A stretch of DNA of 33,462 nucleotides from DASZPL01 sp035550315 (GCA_035550315.1 DASZPL010000109.1:1-33462); one strand, 5' to 3'; shown: positions 8,003 to 15,588, numbered from the stretch's first letter. Translations and numbers: made by a program. Notes: generated from the sequence alone by a model not told the origin.

Positions 8003-9046
8003 ATGCTGATGCGTTGGATGCGGGGCACCGGCATGCCGTTGGCGCTGCTGGTCTTCGTGCTCACCCTGTGCGCCACCGGCGGCGTACTCGTCGTGTCGGT
8101 GGAGATCCTGCGCGGCACCGGTCACGTGTCCGGCCCATTGTGGGAGGTCGTGCTCGCCGGCTGCCCGGCCGCCGTCGTCATCGCGATCGTCGCGGCGATC
8201 GCGGAGTTCAACGTCTCGCGCGCGGTACGCCGGATGCAGGCGCGTGCCAACGCGGTCGACGCCATGCACCGCCGGGTGCGGATGGCCGACGAGATCGCCG
8301 AGCGGCACCGCCGCGCCGCCGAGACCGCCAGCGCCGGGATGTACGAGCTGCTGTCGGGCCTGGTGGGGGCAGAGGAGGCGGCACGCGGGCAGCTGGCGGC
8401 CGACCTCCACGACACCGTCGCCCAGTCGCTGACGATGGCGCGGGTGTTGCTCGACGACCGCCGCAACCCGGGCAGCATCGGCCGGGCGGTCGACATGGTC
8501 GCCGAAGCCGAGGAGCAGGTGCGGGCCGTGATGGCACGCACCCGGCCGCCGGCGCTGCGCGACGGAGACCTGGCCCGCGCAGTGACAGCGCTGCGCGACG
8601 ACATGCGCAACCGCTACGGCCTCGAGGTGTCGCTGAGCTGGCCGGAGGAGCCGCATCCGTTGCCGCTGGTCAGCGCGATCACGGTCTACCGGTTCTTCCA
8701 GGAGGCGCTGCTCAACGTCGTCAAGCACGCAGAGGTCGACGCCGCGCGCGCCGAGCTCCACGTGGACGACAACTGGGTCACCGCGGTCGTGGCCGACCAG
8801 GGGCTCGGCTTCATGCCCGAGGCGGTGACCTCCGACGGCGGCCGCCACGTCGGCCTCGGGCTGCTGCGCGAACGCGCCCGCCTGGTCGGCGGAGCGCTCG
8901 ACGTGACGTCGTGGCGGGGCGCGGGCACCACGCTCGCGTTGCGGCTGCCGAGGCTGTCGGCGGCAACCGGGATCGCTCTCGCGTCGCCGGTCAACCCGCC
9001 GCACGCCGACCAGGCCTCCAGCGGCGACGTCACCGCGACGGGCTAG
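8003..9046 (+). CDS. Sensor histidine kinase, NarX/DegS-like (HisKA_3 + HATPase_c)
   Basis: A 347-aa membrane-bound kinase. Two transmembrane segments lie at about 13-33 and 47-68 with only a short external loop, followed by a long helical linker. The HisKA_3 dimerisation box carries the phospho-acceptor His136 (ADLHDTVAQSL). The ATPase domain shows the N-box (FFQEALLNVVKHA, Glu234 and Asn238), a G1-type DQGLGF at 265-270 and the GLGLLRERA box near 284-292. The short external loop suggests membrane or cytoplasmic sensing, perhaps through the membrane protein encoded just upstream. The expected partner is the divergent NarL-type regulator. The C-terminal 30 residues are low-complexity and non-catalytic. 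Confidence 0.92.
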   Translation: MLMRWMRGTGMPLALLVFVLTLCATGGVLVVSVEILRGTGHVSGPLWEVVLAGCPAAVVIAIVAAIAEFNVSRAVRRMQARANAVDAMHRRVRMADEIAERHRRAAETASAGMYELLSGLVGAEEAARGQLAADLHDTVAQSLTMARVLLDDRRNPGSIGRAVDMVAEAEEQVRAVMARTRPPALRDGDLARAVTALRDDMRNRYGLEVSLSWPEEPHPLPLVSAITVYRFFQEALLNVVKHAEVDAARAELHVDDNWVTAVVADQGLGFMPEAVTSDGGRHVGLGLLRERARLVGGALDVTSWRGAGTTLALRLPRLSAATGIALASPVNPPHADQASSGDVTATG

Positions 9047-9060
9047 CGGCGGGCTAGCGG
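9039..9060. repeat. Tandem 11-bp duplication carrying both convergent stop codons
   Basis: CGGGCTAGCGG occurs twice back to back (9039-9049 and 9050-9060), followed by a partial third copy CGGGCT. Each copy contains the palindrome CTAG, so it reads TAG on both strands. The first copy supplies the stop of the histidine kinase (+) and the second supplies the stop of the DUF3000 gene (-). Confidence 0.7.
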
Positions 9061-9647
9061 CGGGCTCGCTTCGGCGTACGGCGCCGCGGTAGCGCCACGA
9101 CGCCCGGCGGCATCGGCGGCAACCCTGCCGCGACACACAGCACCTCGCCGAACGCGACGAGGTGCGGCCCGAGGTCGCCGCGCGGCGACCAGGACGCTCG
9201 CAGCTCGACGTCGCAGTCGACCGGGTGCTCGCTGATCGCGCCGAAGCGCTCCGACGTGGTGCGGGTCACGGTGCCGCTTTCTGCCGCGTAGTCGGCTCCG
9301 GCTGACTCGAGTGCCTCCATGAGCCAGGACCAGCCGACCTCGAGCAGCATCGGGTCGTTGGCGATGTCCGCCTCGACCCCGGCCTGGACGTAGGCGACGC
9401 AGCGAGTGTCGCCGGCCCACACCTCCTGACCGTCGGGGTCGTGCAGCAGGACCAGTCGGCCTTCGGCGAGCTCGTCGTCGCCGGACATCACCGATGCGTG
9501 CAGCGCGATGGCGTGCGGCGCCAGCCGGGGAGGTGCCGGAAGCTCGTGGACGACGAGCTCGGGCCGGAGCTCCACGGCCGACAGGCCGGCCAGCGCCTCG
9601 CGAAAGGCAGGCGGCAGGTCGGCCGATGCCGACAGGTCCACCGACAC
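9054..9647 (-). CDS. DUF3000 family protein
   Basis: A 197-aa protein matching the actinobacteria-specific DUF3000 family, whose function is unknown. Recognisable family features are the N-terminal P-P-A-F-R-E-A-L segment, RLVLLHDPDGQEVWAG, LEVGWSWLMEAL, SGTVTRTTSE and ASWSPRGDLGPHL. It is soluble, with no signal peptide. Its position next to hemE and RNase D is conserved in actinobacteria, hinting at a housekeeping role, but the link is unproven. The GTG start is supported by a TACAGT box exactly 6 nt upstream on the minus strand. Confidence 0.88.
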   Translation of the reverse strand: MSVDLSASADLPPAFREALAGLSAVELRPELVVHELPAPPRLAPHAIALHASVMSGDDELAEGRLVLLHDPDGQEVWAGDTRCVAYVQAGVEADIANDPMLLEVGWSWLMEALESAGADYAAESGTVTRTTSERFGAISEHPVDCDVELRASWSPRGDLGPHLVAFGEVLCVAAGLPPMPPGVVALPRRRTPKRARR

Positions 9648-9730
9648 GCGCCCACTGTAGGTGTCGAGGCGCTCCCAGCCGCCGCGACACGCGCCGGGTC
9701 GGCGGCGGGTTGGGACATAGGTTGAGATGC
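9648..9730. promoter_or_regulatory. Divergent leaderless promoters for DUF3000 (-) and EamA transporter (+)
   Basis: On the minus strand TACAGT (plus coordinates 9654-9659) is 6 nt from the DUF3000 GTG. On the plus strand TAGGTT (9718-9723) is 7 nt from the transporter GTG at 9731. Neither gene has a convincing Shine-Dalgarno. Both fit the TANNNT leaderless pattern seen across this window. Confidence 0.5.
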
Positions 9731-10567
9731 GTGGGGATCCTGCTCGCGCTCGTGTCGAGCGCGCTGTGGGGTACCTCCGATTTCTGCGGCGGCACCCTCA
9801 CCCGACGTCGCCCGGCGGTGACTGTTGCGGCGGTCAGCGAGCTCATCGGACTCGCCGGCGTGGGGGTCGCCGCCCTCGCCACCGGAGCGGTCACCAGCGC
9901 CCACGGGTACGCCGGCTGGGGGCTGCTGGGGGCGGTGGCCGGAACCGCCGGGATCGTGGCGTTCTACGAGGCGCTGGCGACCGGGACCATGGGCATCGTG
10001 GCGCCGATCGCGGCCACCGGGGTCGTCGTACCGGTGGTCGTCGGCCTCGCCCAAGGTGACCGCCCGTCGGTCTGGCAGATCGCCGGGATCGTCGTGGCGA
10101 TCGTCGGCGTGATCCTCGCCAGCGGCCCGGAGCTGCATCGTGGCGGCGAGCGCCGTGCGGCGGCGCGGCCGCTGTGGCTCGCGGCCTTCGCTGCGGTCGG
10201 CTTCGGCGTGGTCTTCGTCGCCATCGGGCGGGGCGCCGAGCACAGCACGCTGATGACGCTCGTTGTGATGCGCGGCGCGGCGGTCGCGTTCATGATCGTC
10301 ATCGCCCGCGTGACGTCGACGTCCTTGCGGGTCGAGCTCGCCGACGCCCCGATGCTGTTCGTGGTCGGCGTGTTCGACGTCGGCGCGAACGCGACGTTCG
10401 CCTACGCCACGCGTCACGGCCTGCTCTCGGTGGTGTCCGTGCTGTCGTCGCTGTACCCGGCGATGACCGTGCTCCTCGCTCGCGCGGTTCACGCCGAACG
10501 GCTGGCCAAGGTGCAGCTGTTCGGCGTCGTGGGAGCGCTGGCCGGAGTGGTGCTCATCGCGTCGTGA
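9731..10567 (+). CDS. EamA/DMT-superfamily transporter
   Basis: A 278-aa integral membrane protein with about ten hydrophobic segments and the internal duplication typical of drug/metabolite transporters of the EamA type (opening VGILLALVSSALWGTSDF, second half from about residue 145). The substrate cannot be predicted. The open frame continues upstream to 9494, but that part is antisense to DUF3000. GTG 9731 was chosen because it begins at the first membrane segment and has a TAGGTT box 7 nt before it; TTG 9722 is an alternative. The stop codon lies inside the hemE promoter element. Confidence 0.88.
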   Translation: MGILLALVSSALWGTSDFCGGTLTRRRPAVTVAAVSELIGLAGVGVAALATGAVTSAHGYAGWGLLGAVAGTAGIVAFYEALATGTMGIVAPIAATGVVVPVVVGLAQGDRPSVWQIAGIVVAIVGVILASGPELHRGGERRAAARPLWLAAFAAVGFGVVFVAIGRGAEHSTLMTLVVMRGAAVAFMIVIARVTSTSLRVELADAPMLFVVGVFDVGANATFAYATRHGLLSVVSVLSSLYPAMTVLLARAVHAERLAKVQLFGVVGALAGVVLIAS

Positions 10568-10575
10568 CAGCATCG
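10563..10575 (+). promoter_or_regulatory. hemE promoter element, 13-mer shared with msrB and hutG-like genes
   Basis: CGTGACAGCATCG contains a CAGCAT box (10568-10573) that ends 6 nt before the hemE ATG. The same 13-mer occurs on the minus strand at 15593-15605 before msrB and on the plus strand at 31915-31927 before the ureohydrolase gene, each time at the same distance (6-7 nt) from the start. Here it also includes the TGA stop of the EamA gene. This is probably an extended -10 element of a leaderless promoter. Confidence 0.5.
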
Positions 10576-10579
10576 TGGG

Positions 10580-11611
10580 ATGCCCGGGGTCGCTGACAGC
10601 GCGTTTCTTGCGGCCTGTCGCGGACTGCCGGCGCCCCACACGCCGGTCTGGTTCATGCGCCAGGCCGGCCGCAGCCTGCCCGAGTACCGCAAGGTGCGAG
10701 AAGGCGTCGGGATGCTCGAGTCCTGCCTGCGCCCGGACCTCGTCGTCGAGATCACGATGCAGCCGGTCCGGCGCTACGGGGTGGACGCCGCGATCCTCTA
10801 CAGCGACATCGTGCTGCCGCTCAAGGCGGCCGGCTACGACCTCGACATCGTCGCGGGAGTGGGCCCGGTCGTCGCGAACCCGGTCCGCGACCCGGCCGCG
10901 GTCGCCGCGCTGCCACGTCTGGAACCCGACGACGTCGCGCCGGTCGCCCAGGCGGTCGAGGGCCTGGTCGGTGAGTTGGGCGCGACGCCGCTGATCGGCT
11001 TCGCCGGAGCGCCCTTCACCCTCGCCTCCTACCTGGTCGAAGGCGGCCCGAGCCGCGACCACGCCCGCACCAAGGCGTTGATGTACGGCGACGAGGACCT
11101 CTGGCACGCGCTGGCCGGCCGGCTCGCCGACGTCGCCGCGATTTTCCTGCGGGTCCAGGTGAACGCCGGCGCGAGCGCGGTGCAGCTGTTCGACTCGTGG
11201 GCGGGTTCGCTGTCGGCGGCCGACTACGAGCGCTACGTCCTCCCGCACAGCCGCCGGGTGCTCGAGTCGGTCGAAGGTGTGCCGCGGATCCACTTCGGTG
11301 TCGACACCGGCGAGCTGCTCGGACTCATGGCGGCGGCGGGTGCCGACGTGGTCGGTGTCGACTGGCGGGTGCCGCTCGACCAGGCGGCCACCCGAGTCGG
11401 GCCCGGAGTCGCGCTGCAGGGAAACCTCGACCCGGCGGCGGTGTTCGCGCCGTGGGAGGCCACCGCTCAGCGGGTGCGTGAGGTGTTGCGCGCCGGCCGC
11501 CACGCGGCCGGACACGTCTTCAACCTCGGGCACGGCGTACTTCCCGACACCGATCCGGATGCGCTTGCGCGGGTCGTCGACCTCGTCCACCACGAGACCG
11601 CCGGCTCGTGA
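10580..11611 (+). CDS. hemE: Uroporphyrinogen decarboxylase
   Basis: Decarboxylates the four acetate side chains of uroporphyrinogen III to give coproporphyrinogen III in heme synthesis; cytosolic and cofactor-free. The 343-aa length is normal. The signature PVWFMRQAGRSLPEYR (22-37) carries the substrate-binding Arg27 and Arg31, and the catalytic Asp76 lies in LYSDIVLP. The later signature GFAGAPFTLASYLVEGG and the C-terminal NLGHGVLPDTDP are also present. The ATG sits 6 nt after a CAGCAT box, so the mRNA is probably leaderless. The stop overlaps the GTG of the next gene by 4 nt, so the two are translationally coupled. Confidence 0.97.
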   Translation: MPGVADSAFLAACRGLPAPHTPVWFMRQAGRSLPEYRKVREGVGMLESCLRPDLVVEITMQPVRRYGVDAAILYSDIVLPLKAAGYDLDIVAGVGPVVANPVRDPAAVAALPRLEPDDVAPVAQAVEGLVGELGATPLIGFAGAPFTLASYLVEGGPSRDHARTKALMYGDEDLWHALAGRLADVAAIFLRVQVNAGASAVQLFDSWAGSLSAADYERYVLPHSRRVLESVEGVPRIHFGVDTGELLGLMAAAGADVVGVDWRVPLDQAATRVGPGVALQGNLDPAAVFAPWEATAQRVREVLRAGRHAAGHVFNLGHGVLPDTDPDALARVVDLVHHETAGS

Positions 11612-12993
11612 CCGCAACGACCGTTGCCGTCATCGGCGGCGGGATCGCCGGGCTCGCCGCGGCGGACGCGATCGCGAGCACCGGCGTCGGCGTCACGCTG
11701 GTCGAGGGCAGCCGTCAGATCGGCGGGAAGCTGCGCACCTGCGAGGTCGGCGGTGTCGTGGTCGACGAGGGCGCGGAAGCCTTCCTGGTACGCCGTCCGG
11801 AGGCGGCCGACCTGGTCGCCTCGCTCGGGCTCGACGCCGGGCTGGTGTCGCCGCAGACGATGCGGGCCGCGGTCTGGGCCCGCGGCGAGCTGCGCCCCAT
11901 GCCGGCACGGACCGTGATGGGCCTGCCCAGCGACGTCGCCGCGTTGCGCGGCGTGCTGTCCGCCGCTGAGGTCGCGCGGGCGCGCGCCGACGCGTGGTTG
12001 CCCGGCGAGCCACCCGGCGAGGACATCGCCGTCGGGTTGTGGGCCCGCCGGCGGTTCGGTTCGGCGGTCGTCGATCGCCTGCTCGACCCGATGCTCGGCG
12101 GCGTCTACGCCGGGCGCGCTGACGAGCTGTCGCTCGCGGCGACGCTGCCGCAGGTGCCGCGTACCGAGCGATCCGCGTTGCGCGCGGTACGGCGGGCGAT
12201 CGTCGCCGGGCCGCCGTCGGATCAGCCGGTGTTCGCCACGTTGCGCGACGGGCTCGGCACCTTGCCGGGGGCGCTAGCCGCTTCACTGGCCCGCCACGGC
12301 GGCGAGATCGCGGTCGGCTCGCCGGTTCGTGGCCTGAGCCGCACCACGGACGGCTGGCGCGTCGTGCACGGGGCGACGAACGCCGAGCAGGCACTCGACG
12401 TCGCCGCGGTGGTGGTCGCGACACCCGCCAGCCCCGCCGGCAGGCTGCTGGCCGCCGACGTTCCCGCGGCGGCCCGTGAGCTGGCCGCGATCGATGCCGC
12501 CAGCCTGGCGATCGTGACGACCGCGTGGCGCGCCGCCGACGGCGGGCGCGCCGACATCAGCGGGTATCTCGTTCCTGCCATCGCGGGCAGGCCCGTCAAG
12601 GCGGTCACCTTGTCCTCCGCGAAGTGGCCGCATCTGTCCGGCAGGGAGGTCGTCGTCGCGCGATGCTCGTTCGGGCGGCACGGCGACGCCGCGGTCCTGC
12701 AACGCGACGACGACGACCTCGTCGCGGACGCAGTGGCGGAGCTCACCGCATACGCCGGCTTCGCGGGCCAGCCGATCGATGCCAAGGTCAGCCGGTGGGG
12801 CGGCGCGTTGCCGCAGTACGCCGTCGGGCACCTGGACCGGGTCGCGCGGATCCGGACGGCGGTCGCGGAGCAGCCCGGCCTGGCGGTGTGCGGGGCGACC
12901 TATCAAGGCGTGGGAGTGCCGGCATGCATCGCTTCCGCGCGGGCCGCCGCCGAGCAGGTGAGCGGCTACCTCAGGAGCCGCGCAGCGCAGTGA
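11608..12993 (+). CDS. hemY: Coproporphyrinogen III oxidase (HemY/CgoX, FAD-dependent)
   Basis: Oxidises coproporphyrinogen III to coproporphyrin III in the coproporphyrin-dependent heme route of Gram-positive bacteria; historically annotated hemG/protoporphyrinogen oxidase. In 461 aa the N-terminal dinucleotide fold VIGGGIAGLAAADAI (about 7-21) continues to the FAD acid VEG, with SRQIGGKLRT behind it. The C-terminal FAD block reads LAVCGATYQGVGVPACI. The GTG start overlaps hemE (GTGA). The choice of coproporphyrinogen over protoporphyrinogen is inferred from the nearby HemQ. The 3' end overlaps the convergent lipoprotein gene by 23 nt. Confidence 0.92.
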   Translation: MTATTVAVIGGGIAGLAAADAIASTGVGVTLVEGSRQIGGKLRTCEVGGVVVDEGAEAFLVRRPEAADLVASLGLDAGLVSPQTMRAAVWARGELRPMPARTVMGLPSDVAALRGVLSAAEVARARADAWLPGEPPGEDIAVGLWARRRFGSAVVDRLLDPMLGGVYAGRADELSLAATLPQVPRTERSALRAVRRAIVAGPPSDQPVFATLRDGLGTLPGALAASLARHGGEIAVGSPVRGLSRTTDGWRVVHGATNAEQALDVAAVVVATPASPAGRLLAADVPAAARELAAIDAASLAIVTTAWRAADGGRADISGYLVPAIAGRPVKAVTLSSAKWPHLSGREVVVARCSFGRHGDAAVLQRDDDDLVADAVAELTAYAGFAGQPIDAKVSRWGGALPQYAVGHLDRVARIRTAVAEQPGLAVCGATYQGVGVPACIASARAAAEQVSGYLRSRAAQ

Positions 12994-14353
12994 TCCCGGA
13001 CAACGTCGGGACGAACACGTGGTTGCCGTCGACGACCTCGGAGGGGAAGGTCGCGAGGGGGCCGACCGGGATCGACGCGATGACGTGACCGGACTGCAGC
13101 GACAGCACTTTCAGCGATCCGCTGTCGAGGTCGGCGACGAACACCCGCTGGCCGGCGATGACCGGCGCGCCGTACAGGCCGCTCGTGTCCCACTTCTGGT
13201 GCAGCTTGCCGTTGCTCACTGTCACCGCGAGCAGGCTGTGCGGCTTGCTGAAGTTCTTGCACGGGATGATCGCCGTGTCGCCGCGCGCGGCGATGCCGCC
13301 GAAGGCGTTGCAGTAGTTGTCGCCGCCGAGGGTGTCGAGCTGGCCGCCGACGCCGCCGAGGTCCGGCGCGAGCAGCCACACCTCGCCGCGCTTGCCGCCG
13401 ACGACGTAGTCACCGGCGACCCGGACCGGTGAGGTGGAGCCGAGACTCAAGTCGTCAGCGTCGCCCTGCTCCCAGTTGGTCGGTGCCCAGCCGCGGACGT
13501 AGTGCATCGTCGTCGGGTCGAGCTCGATCACGCCGTCGCTGTGGTCCCAGGTGCCGCCGGTGCGGTTCGACCCGTTGGCGGTGGGCGTGAGCACGTTGCC
13601 GTCGTACGCCTCGACCGGCCCGGCCGGGCCCCACATGCCCGCGCCGCGCGCATTGGGTACGGCGTAGTGCGGCGTCGGGCCCCTGCCGTTCGTCGGGATC
13701 GAGACGGCCAGCCCGACGTAGTTGCCGCAGTCGCCGGCGTGCGCCCCGTAGGTGACGATCACCCGATGGTCGATGATGACCAGCGCCGCCCGCTGCTGCT
13801 CGGCGTTCATGTCGCGGTGGCGGTCGACGTCGCCGTTGCGGTGCCAGTTGCGCTTGCCGGTCTTGGCGGACAGCGACCAGACGGTGTGGTGGCCGCTGGG
13901 AGAGGTGTCGACGACGAACACCGACCCGGTCGCCGGATCGAACGCCGGGCTTCCGGTGATGCCGATCGGGTCGATGTCCCCGCACGGCTGTGACGAGCCG
14001 GGTTCGGCGAGTGCCAGCTTCTGGTGCCAGAGGATCTTGCCGGTCTGCGGGTTGAGCCCGTAGACGGAGTTGCGCTCGGTTGCGGCGATCAGGACGCCGT
14101 CGCCGATCACCGGCTCGCTCCACACCGCGCCGTCGAGCTTGCGGTGCCAGGCGGTGTGCAGCGGCAGCGTCACCGGCCCGTTCGCCACGCCGCTCTTGCT
14201 GGCGGTGTTGTGGAAGTTCGGCCAGTTCGAGTAGTGCGCGGGCGCGCCGAGGGTCGCGGTGTCGTGGTTGGCGGTGCCGGTGCCGGTGCCGGTGGAACAC
14301 GCGATCACCAGGGCGAGTGGGGCCACCGCGAGCAGCAAGCCGGTACGTCGCAT
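12971..14353 (-). CDS. Lipoprotein with PQQ-type beta-propeller repeats
   Basis: A predicted surface-anchored protein of 460 aa. The signal peptide MRRTGLLLAVAPLALVIAC ends in a lipobox (VIAC), after which an STGTGTGT linker leads into the body. Repeats such as VYGLNPQTGKILWHQKL, VWSLSAKTGKRNWHR and LKVLSLQSGHVIASIPV are typical PQQ-like (YVTN-type) blades, so the fold is probably an outer-face beta-propeller for binding or scaffolding; no PQQ-dehydrogenase residues are evident. An ATG 54 nt upstream keeps the frame open, but the start at 14353 gives the signal peptide and has a CAGACT box 6 nt before it. It runs opposite to the flanking heme genes, overlaps hemY by 23 nt at the 3' end and separates hemY from hemQ. 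Confidence 0.85.
   Translation of the reverse strand: MRRTGLLLAVAPLALVIACSTGTGTGTANHDTATLGAPAHYSNWPNFHNTASKSGVANGPVTLPLHTAWHRKLDGAVWSEPVIGDGVLIAATERNSVYGLNPQTGKILWHQKLALAEPGSSQPCGDIDPIGITGSPAFDPATGSVFVVDTSPSGHHTVWSLSAKTGKRNWHRNGDVDRHRDMNAEQQRAALVIIDHRVIVTYGAHAGDCGNYVGLAVSIPTNGRGPTPHYAVPNARGAGMWGPAGPVEAYDGNVLTPTANGSNRTGGTWDHSDGVIELDPTTMHYVRGWAPTNWEQGDADDLSLGSTSPVRVAGDYVVGGKRGEVWLLAPDLGGVGGQLDTLGGDNYCNAFGGIAARGDTAIIPCKNFSKPHSLLAVTVSNGKLHQKWDTSGLYGAPVIAGQRVFVADLDSGSLKVLSLQSGHVIASIPVGPLATFPSEVVDGNHVFVPTLSGITALRGS
14272..14294. repeat. Hexanucleotide tandem repeat in the lipoprotein linker
   Basis: CGGTGC repeats three times and then runs into a near-copy CGGTGG. On the coding (minus) strand it encodes the alternating Gly-Thr linker just after the lipobox Cys. 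Gain or loss of a unit would keep the frame and change only the linker length. Confidence 0.7.
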
Positions 14354-14388
14354 GGGATGAGTCTGCCCCGCGGGGCGACAATGAAGAC
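14354..14388. promoter_or_regulatory. Divergent promoters of lipoprotein (-) and hemQ (+)
   Basis: Only 35 nt separate the two start codons. On the minus strand CAGACT (plus 14360-14365) lies 6 nt from the lipoprotein ATG. On the plus strand GACAAT (14377-14382) lies 6 nt from the hemQ ATG. Between them is CCCCGCGGGG (14366-14375), a perfect 10-bp palindrome. With this little space both mRNAs should be essentially leaderless, and a protein bound at the palindrome could affect both. Confidence 0.45.
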
Positions 14389-15096
14389 ATGGCAGACGGG
14401 CGGTCACCGGGTAAGCGGGCCAAGGATCTCAACGAGACGATCAGCTACACGATGTGGTCGGTGTTCAAGGTCACCGACCGGCTGGCGGCGGACGGTCGAG
14501 ACGGCGTCGCCCGGGATCTGGACACCCTGCTCGAGCAGCTCGAAGAGAAGGGGGTCGTCACCCGCGGCCTCTACGACGTGAGCGGCTTCCGTGCGGACGC
14601 CGACCTGATGCTGTGGTGGGTGGCGCCGACGTCGGACGACCTCCAGGAGGCGTGGTCGCGGTTCCGGGCGAGTGCCCTCGGCAGGTCGTGCGAGCCGGTC
14701 TGGTCGGCGATGGCGTTGCACCGCCCGGCCGAGTTCAACAAGAGCCACGTGCCGGCGTACCTCGCCGGTGAGGAGCCCAAGCGCTACGTCAGCGTGTACC
14801 CGTTCAACCGGTCCTACGAGTGGTACCTGCTGCCCGACGAGGAGCGGCGCTTCATGCTCGCCGAGCACGGGAAGATGGCCCGGGAGTACGCCGACGTACG
14901 CGCCAACACGGTCGCGGCCTTCGCGCTCGGTGACTACGAGTGGGTGCTGGCCTTCGAAGCCGACGAGATGCACCGCATCGTCGACCTGATGCGCGAGCTT
15001 CGTGCGGCCACCGCACGGCGGCACACCCGCCTGGAGATCCCGTTCTACCCGGGCGCCCGCAAGTCGCCGGCCGAGCTGGTCGCCGCCCTCCCCTGA
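14389..15096 (+). CDS. hemQ: Coproheme decarboxylase HemQ (ChdC, chlorite-dismutase-like)
   Basis: Converts Fe-coproporphyrin III (coproheme) to heme b by two oxidative decarboxylations, the last step of the coproporphyrin-dependent pathway; cytosolic, usually a homopentamer. In 235 aa the key region is recognisable: Tyr137 in SVYPFNRSYEWY is in the position of the catalytic Tyr, His160 in MLAEHGKMAREY is in the position of the proximal heme ligand, and His120 in FNKSH matches the distal His of actinobacterial enzymes. The spacing 120-137-160 equals the H118/Y135/H158 set I recall for Corynebacterium diphtheriae HemQ. ATG 14389 was chosen over upstream in-frame codons that lie inside the divergent lipoprotein gene. 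Confidence 0.94.
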   Translation: MADGRSPGKRAKDLNETISYTMWSVFKVTDRLAADGRDGVARDLDTLLEQLEEKGVVTRGLYDVSGFRADADLMLWWVAPTSDDLQEAWSRFRASALGRSCEPVWSAMALHRPAEFNKSHVPAYLAGEEPKRYVSVYPFNRSYEWYLLPDEERRFMLAEHGKMAREYADVRANTVAAFALGDYEWVLAFEADEMHRIVDLMRELRAATARRHTRLEIPFYPGARKSPAELVAALP

Positions 15097-15123
15097 CCCC
15101 CTTCTCGCCCGACCCCCTCTCGC

Positions 15124-15180
15124 CGAGCCCAACGTTGTTGGTCTTTCGCGGGCGCGGAAAGACCAACAACGTAGGGCTCG
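15124..15180. terminator. Long inverted repeat between hemQ and msrB (probable bidirectional terminator)
   Basis: Two 24-nt arms, 15124-15147 and 15157-15180, are complementary at 23 of 24 positions (one A-A mismatch, 15131 against 15173) around a 9-nt GC loop. The arms contain AACGTTGTTGGTCTTTC and its complement. The element starts 27 nt after the hemQ stop and abuts the last recognisable codons of msrB on the other strand. A perfect stem of this length is more than a normal terminator needs, so a small palindromic repeat unit is also possible. Confidence 0.7.
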
Positions 15181-15183
15181 ACG

Positions 15184-15588
15184 GGGTCCGTCGGCCGGGT
15201 CGAAGGTCAGGCTGAGGCTGTTCATGCAGTAGCGCTCGCCGGTCGGCGTCTGCGGCGCGTCGTCGAAGACGTGACCGAGGTGAGAGCCGCACCGCTTGCA
15301 GCGGACCTCGGTGCGCTTCATGCCGTGGGAGCTGTCGTCGAGCAGCTCGACCGCGTCGGAGTTCGCCGGGTCGTAGAAGGACGGCCAGCCGCTGCCGGAC
15401 TCGAACTTGGTGTCGCTCATGAACAGCACGTTGCCGCAGGCCCGGCAGCGGAAGATGCCGGTGCGGTGCTCATGCAGCAGCGGTCCGGTCCCGGGGCGTT
15501 CGGTGCCCGCCTGACGGAGTACGGCGTACTCCTCCGGGGAGAGCTCAGCCCGCCATTGCTCGTCCGTCTTCTCGACCTCGTGTGCCAT
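15184..15588 (-). CDS. msrB: Peptide-methionine (R)-S-oxide reductase MsrB; 3' end unresolved
   Basis: Reduces methionine-R-sulfoxide in proteins, in the cytosol with thioredoxin. The start MAHEVEKTDEQWR and the family core are complete: zinc ligands C48/C51 (CRAC) and C97/C100 (CKRC), the GSGWPSF motif at 65-71, HLGHVFDD and the catalytic Cys121 in RYCMNSLSL. Family homology ends near DPADGP (residue 135, plus 15184). After that there is no stop: the frame enters the 24-bp inverted repeat at residue 137 and stays open through the hemQ antisense to a stop at 14404, which would give 394 aa. The given end is the end of recognisable MsrB sequence, not a stop codon. A CAGCAT box lies 6 nt before the ATG. 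Confidence 0.8.

Noticed and set aside
14404..15183. C-terminal 260 residues of the open msrB frame taken as a genuine MsrB fusion domain
   Set aside because: The sequence is almost wholly antisense to hemQ, which has its full catalytic set, and it shows no domain of its own. I kept it only as an anomaly of the msrB 3' end.
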